Shown here: positions 58,807 through 64,000 of the stretch, one piece after another
How the letters are laid out: each line of letters begins with the position of its first letter
How positions within the stretch are numbered: the first letter of the stretch is position 1
Origin: Antedon bifida
Lineage: Eukaryota > Echinodermata > Crinoidea > Comatulida > Antedonidae
Assembly (NCBI GenBank): GCA_963402885.1
Contig: OY727094.1
Coordinates: 22,322,501 to 22,386,500, forward strand
DNA length: 64,000 nt
Direction of reading: 5' to 3'
Notes under the pieces: generated by a model
The model's database searches: none
Seen by the model: only the letters and a program-made list of their open reading frames with translations
What the model was told of the DNA's origin: nothing
Made by a program: the position numbers and the translations under genes

Positions 58807-60067
58807 TTATTTTCAAGTACATCATCTGAACCGTCAAGTCCAGAAGTAGGTTTAAGACAAAGGCAACGAGGAAGGGGAAGAGGACGAGGTAAAGGAAGAG
58901 GGAGAGGAAGGAGAGGGAGAGGAAGGAGAGGGAGAGGAAAGAAAGATGGAACCCATATTGTTCTACAACAGAGAGAAGAAAACATTTCTGTAAGAATTTT
59001 TTATTTTGTGGATATATGTCTAGAATGGAGATTTAAGAACGTGAATGTTTTATGATTATTTTTTTAAGTTATGTATCATGGAAAACCAAAAACATAGGAA
59101 AGTTATTGGATACCAGCATCCCAAATAAATAGCTTTAAAAATGAAAACATTGGTTTTGTAAATTACTATATTTATATGCAGCCTGTATTTAATTTGCAGT
59201 CAAAAATAGATGCACTTAATGAGAATGAAGTCCGGAATCTTTTAAAAGAGGCAGCAAAAAAAAATCCTGGCTTGATTCTAAGTGTTTTGGATAGGCAACA
59301 GCTGCCTGAAAGAGGACATCACCCAGATGCTGATGGAGCTGCACCAGACTGGTGTGTGTGCCACGCCTGCCGTGAGATGCCGACACAGGTAGAGCGAATG
59401 TGTTGTGGATATAATCCCGATAATTGCACATCCCTACTTCCAGTAAGTACAATATTTTAATTTTTTTTAAAGAAAAATTGCTTTACATTAATATTAATTT
59501 TTATTCAAGTATTTATTTGATTTGATACTTTGGTATTTTGATATGAAACCATAATCAATAGAAATTGACTGTGATCAAACCAAAAGTAATTATGTCACAC
59601 ATTGCTTTACATATCATTGATATTAATTATTCAAGTATTTATTTGATTTGGTATTTCTAGTTTTAGCAACTACATAAAAAAAAAGAAGAAATATGACCAA
59701 CCCCCTTATTTTAAACAATTAATCCCCCATTTGTATCACTTTGCAACATATTTAATACACATAAATATAGTAAAGAAATTTTTAACATTTAACAACATTT
59801 TTTTAGGACTTTGAACTGCTTGTTCTGAATGAGGCAGTGTTAGACATTGCGCGGGCATACCGGCAAGATGTTTTAGTTGCCCCATTAGACAACAACTGGA
59901 GCAGAGGCCATAGGCATACTGCCTACAGACAGTATATTTTGTGGCAGCATGGCAGACTTGGCATAGGAATTCGCAGGACTATTCCAAGTTGCTGCGTTTG
60001 GAAAATACGAGACCGCTATCCTGATGAATTCGGCCAATACGTTGGGTTCCAACCAGCTCGTATATAA
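58807..60067 (+). CDS. P2X7 C-terminal 'ballast' domain protein without a channel
   Basis: Three phase-0 exons join without a stop: 58807-58989, 59200-59442 and 59807-60067 (stop TAA 60065-60067). They give about 228 residues. Residues 1-61 are basic and Arg/Gly-rich ([20 protein letters not shown]). Residues 62-228 carry the zinc-binding ballast domain known from the cytoplasmic tail of vertebrate P2X7. Cysteines lie near 113, 115, 118, 129-130 and 137 ([10 protein letters not shown], then E-R-M-C-C-G-Y), with [11 protein letters not shown] in the middle and [20 protein letters not shown] at the end (P2X7: S-C-C-R-W-R-I-R-K-E-F-P). No P2X channel segment lies upstream, so it is a stand-alone member of the family thought to be the source of the P2X7 tail. 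An ATG exon was not fixed; M-A-G-P-S-R-P-G-R-R at 58260 is a candidate with no good donor. Function is unknown. Confidence 0.9.
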
Positions 60068-60265
60068 AATCATTGTACATTATTTATAAATAAAACAAAA
60101 ATATTTTGTTCATATATGATGTAATGGGAAAAAAAAAAATATTACAGGGAATATTTTGAAATTGTAATATGAGTACATAATAAAAAATGAGGTAATCATT
60201 ATATCTATTATACTACTGTATAATATATTATATTACTGTATATCAATCATGAATTTCTGGATTAT

Positions 60266-63200
60266 TCAAAATCGTGATAATTTGTCATCAACTAATTGCT
60301 GTGTTGGTGGTGGCTGAACTTGAGCAATTGTTGGGCAAATTCTTCTAGGATCATTTACATCTAAATCCAATGCTGCCTTCAAACTGGTATCGTCCATTAA
60401 TCGCAGCTCAACAACCATTTCAAACAAGGTTTGGATGTACCCATACGTTTTCTCTTCTTTGACAGGTACCACTGTCCACCTTTTGCTTTTTTTGTTAAAT
60501 AAACGTTGATACCTAATAAAGAAAAGCAGAATATTGTGGGCCAAGTGAATTACAATTTCACATTGTTTAATTATCACTGTATATAACAATGTATCATTTA
60601 TTGTGAGAATGTTAAATTGATCATGTTTATATGGAATTTGGAAAGCAGATCACATCCACAAATTGCTGACAGTTGAAACAAATACTAAATTAACTAGAAA
60701 GTATACCGTGTGGTCCCATCATTATTCTTTTTTATGGGTCTCTGGTGGTTTGATGTATAATCCAATGCTGCTATTAGATTTCTTGCCTTGTAAACTGGTG
60801 GGCTATAGGAAAAACGCTTAGCAGCATACATCAGAATGCACTGGTGGAAATTTTCCAATTCAGCTGTTCCTCTAAATATAAACAATACATTGCTAATTAT
60901 TACTAAATGTATAATTTATAGAACAATTTAACATTTATTGTTTACTGTAAAAAGAATAAAAAATCCTATTTCAACACAGTAGGTTCTCAATACAGTTTTT
61001 TTCTACATCCTACACAAAGTACTCACCGGAAATTGAGCCAGTATGGAATCTTGTTGAGGAACCTTTTGCCCAAAACAATGTTCCTCAATGCATTATGTGC
61101 TGGATCGCCTTTTGCTAACCAGCCTTTATCTCTATCTGTTTCTAATGGGCCATGGCTGCAACAGGCCGTTCCACTATCACTGTACGACAACATCCATTCA
61201 TGTTCGTTGACGACATGGTGGATAATTCCACACCAAATACCCTTTTATTGTATAAACCACAAAGAGAAAATTATAATAAAAAAATTATAATCACTGACAC
61301 TGGAATTGTCAAGATTATTAACATATCATACATCCTGGTACAGTTAAATGCATTTCTGTTATTCATCATACATTAACCATAGGCATACTGTACTTACCAT
61401 GAATTCATCATATGTGTTTGCAACCTCGCATGTATGCCAGAAATGGTTCACAATGTCTTGGCTCCAACTTAGTAATGCTTTGCACTCTTTTTTCTGTCCT
61501 GCCTAGTAACATATATTCAGAAAATAAAGTTAAGAACATGAGTTTACAGCAGGAATCTTATGACTACATATTTTCTATGTATTTATTTGTATTAGTTGAA
61601 CTTAAGATTGCCCCTGGCATTAATCTGTCCAGCTGGAAGCGTTACCCTCTATAAATAAAACAAAATACAAAAAATAATAAATACAGTATTCAAACTTACT
61701 GCAACCAACTTTTTTGCCAGATTTTTTGCAGCATGCCAGATATCATGAGAATGTTTTATCTCTGGATAATCTTTTTCTGATAAAAAAAAATACACAATAG
61801 CACATTTTATATAATGGATATACAATTCATGCAATTTTAAATACTGTGAAAATTTTACTTTAATAACATTGGCATTATCAAGTATAATCTAAGTTTAATG
61901 TCATAAATTTTACAGAAAAGAAATACATACTCATTATTGCACCAATTTGCATATGTGCATCTGTAACACATTCAATCACCCTAACATTTCGTTCCTCAAG
62001 AAATTTTAGGCTGTCTTGAAATCCGACCTTTTCCATTGCTGTACTCTTACCACCGGTTTCACGCTTGTCCAGGGTTATAATTGACAGAATGCTTTTGTCT
62101 GCATTGTTCATCATGGTGTAGGTACAGAATTGTGCGGAATGGCCTGGGCTGTCCATTCTGCCATCTCCTAAATATAAAGATTTAGTAAATTTATTAGATT
62201 TCACGGTTTACAAATTAAACCATTTAACCCTCGATATATCAGAATTTAGTGTAAATTACAAAACCTACCAAGCAAAACAACCTCCTTTCCTTCATGACTT
62301 TTTAGAATCTCCTCCTGTGTTTTATCCCATAACTTGTTTATAGATGGAACCAGATAGCGTCTTTGTATTCTGTAAAATGTGTTATAATTTACTATATGCA
62401 GTTTCATGAACTTGGCAAACAAAGCTATCTTTCCATAGTTGTTCCCAGAAGCCAATATAGCAGTTGATGTTAACAGGTCACCTCCATGAAGATGGTTCTT
62501 CAAAATTGGTTGGGAACACCACTTATTGTTTAGATGCCCATTAACACATATCTTAAAAATATAACAAGTATTAATTAATAGATACAGTACTATAGTGTCT
62601 TTTATGAGAGATCACCACTAGAACAAGAAATTTAGCAGAAACTTTTTTTACTGTTCTTTGCTATTCAATCATGTACATGGTATGTTCAAAAGTGATGAAA
62701 GTGATGTCCTACCCATTTAAAATATATTGCTGATCCAATAAACTTTGTGTTCATGTTGACAGGCTTGTTGCACGTTTGCTTGGAACAGGTTTTATTTACA
62801 GTCATGGACGCCAAAGATTTTAAACAATTTGCATACACCAAACATGTCTCATCATTGAGGAGTATTGGAGAATCTTCCATAATATTGACATGTTTAATAT
62901 TGTCAGAAGATTCTTTATCGGTTTCTTCTTCTTCCTCATCATCACTGTAAAATTCCTCCTCAAATTCCTCTTCAGAAAAAGTTGTTTCTTGCAGATCAAG
63001 AGCTGCAGTAGGACTATAATAAAGTACAATGAGACTTTATTCAAACTTAATTGCTTTTCATGAAATTAAGATTACTTATTTTATCAAATTACAATTAATT
63101 AATACACAATTTTAGTTTACTACCAATGTAGACTAGAATTTAGTTTTAAGTTTTGACCACAGATTCTTTATGTAGAATAGTATGGAATATAAATTAACCA

Positions 63201-63706
63201 TTTCCTTCGACTATAAAATAAAAATAAAAGCACACTATTGTCAAGTCACTGGCATTATGAACGGCAATAATATGTAGTACAGCTTTAGTAATTGCATTTG
63301 AATAAAATTTAAACAGTAGTCTTAAAATAGGCATTACACAATGACAATGTTACATGTAAACTTACCACAGGAAGATATTAAAAGGAGGGTCGTAGTCTGG
63401 ATCATCATCATCATACTCATCCTCATCATCATCTGATTCACTTATGTCAATTTCAATAGTCATACTAGAAAAACAAGCATAACACAGTTTTAATTGCAAT
63501 ACAATTGTCTACCTAACTTGACATTGGTTGATGGATATTAAATGATTTGATTTCTATGGAATTTGAATTCAATGTTTATGTACTGTACAATCACCATAAA
63601 CTGTTCACCATCAGTACAACATGCATTCTTTGTTATTGCAAAATATATTTACTTTGACTTTCCAGCATTGCTTTCATATTCTGCCTTTCTTTCAGTATCT
63701 CTTTCA
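60266..63706 (-). CDS. Multi-exon transposase-like protein with RNase H-like fold
   Basis: Ten exons join in one frame on the minus strand: 63706-63653, 63464-63366, 63013-62713, 62551-62269, 62167-61931, 61776-61700, 61502-61398, 61241-61027, 60871-60707, 60512-60266. They give about 593 residues with no stop; the 5' end lies beyond. In order: an acidic region (20-100), a Cys/His region (K-T-C-S-K-Q-T-C-N...I-C-V-N-G-H...W-C-S-Q-P, 130-165), then RNase H-like landmarks G-D-G-R-M-D-S-P-G-H-S-A (246), V-T-D-A-H (313), SHDIWHAAKNLAKKL (334) and GTAELENFHQCILMYAAKRF (458). The last is a likely acidic catalytic position. The pattern is that of uncharacterised transposase-like proteins common in fish and invertebrates; the superfamily is not assigned. 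Intact frames and consensus splice sites suggest a host-maintained or recently active gene. It ends 198 bp from the P2X7-like stop, tail to tail. Confidence 0.85.
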
Positions 63707-64000
63707 CTAAAAATAAAAAAATATCATTTAAACCATTGAATATTCACCCTTTTCAATTGTAAAATATTGTTTAAATAAATAAATTACATTGTATAGTGCA
63801 TCATTACAGATTTACTGTACATTCACTTGTCAGTGACCTTACAGAAGGAGTTATTATTTACTAACAATTTACATTGAGTGCCTTTGAAGCCCACCATCAC
63901 ATACCATTCCCAGAAGTATCACATCACATCTCCCAGGTCACAAGAAACATAGAAAATGTAATGATTCTTAACAAATATAATATACCAATGCCATCTGATA
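63707..64000. other. Intron or upstream part of the transposase-like gene
   Basis: The exon at 63706 begins inside a codon (xxT), so at least one upstream exon exists, here or past the window edge. None could be fixed. Confidence 0.5.

Noticed and set aside
58791-58985. P/L-rich minus-strand frame
   Set aside because: Antisense of the Arg/Gly-rich exon of the P2X7-like gene.
1-64000. CRISPR array, bacterial operon or prophage
   Set aside because: The tandem repeats lack spacer structure, and genes have introns with GT-AG sites; this is animal DNA.

Overview
The window is nuclear DNA of an animal: AT-rich, intron-rich and dense in repeats. The best guess is an invertebrate deuterostome, probably an echinoderm. 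Three things point there: frequent TAGGCCTA words, a SINE core resembling one I recall from echinoderms and hemichordates, and gene models that look metazoan but not vertebrate. The species cannot be named from the sequence alone.

Four host-type genes can be built from spliced reading frames. (1) A rolling-stone-like multispan membrane protein lies on the minus strand at 33.1-34.3 kb. (2) A FET family RNA-binding protein (FUS/EWSR1/TAF15/cabeza type) lies on the minus strand at 38.4-49.9 kb. It has 14 recognised coding exons giving an SYGQ-rich domain, RGG repeats, RRM, RanBP2 zinc finger and a C-terminal PY-type nuclear signal. (3) A protein carrying the P2X7 cytoplasmic 'ballast' zinc domain, without any channel part, lies on the plus strand at 58.8-60.1 kb. 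(4) Converging on it from the other strand, 198 bp away, is a 10-exon gene at 60.3-63.7 kb. It encodes a large transposase-like protein with an RNase H-like fold and has no stop in any of the joined exons. The pair (3)+(4) is the best candidate for an undescribed system.

The rest is mostly mobile DNA. From 1 to 7.6 kb there is a dispersed repeat, a 40-bp minisatellite (26 copies) and two minus-strand LINE relics, one split by a SINE. From 8.1 to 13.2 kb lie two broken Ty3/gypsy fossils, the first split by a LINE with its target-site duplication. From 14 to 29 kb there are SINEs (one derived from 5S rRNA), nested LINEs, and several inverted-repeat or MITE-like elements. From 29.5 to 32.6 kb there is a large fold-back element made of short repeats, interrupted by a 1.36-kb block. 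FET introns hold a LINE relic and two TTAA-flanked elements that share one TTAA. From 50 to 57 kb there are two related terminal-inverted-repeat elements. The second contains a 2.96-kb fold-back element of inverted tandem arrays with a clean 9-bp target duplication.

Most short open frames in the window lie inside these repeats and were not called as genes.
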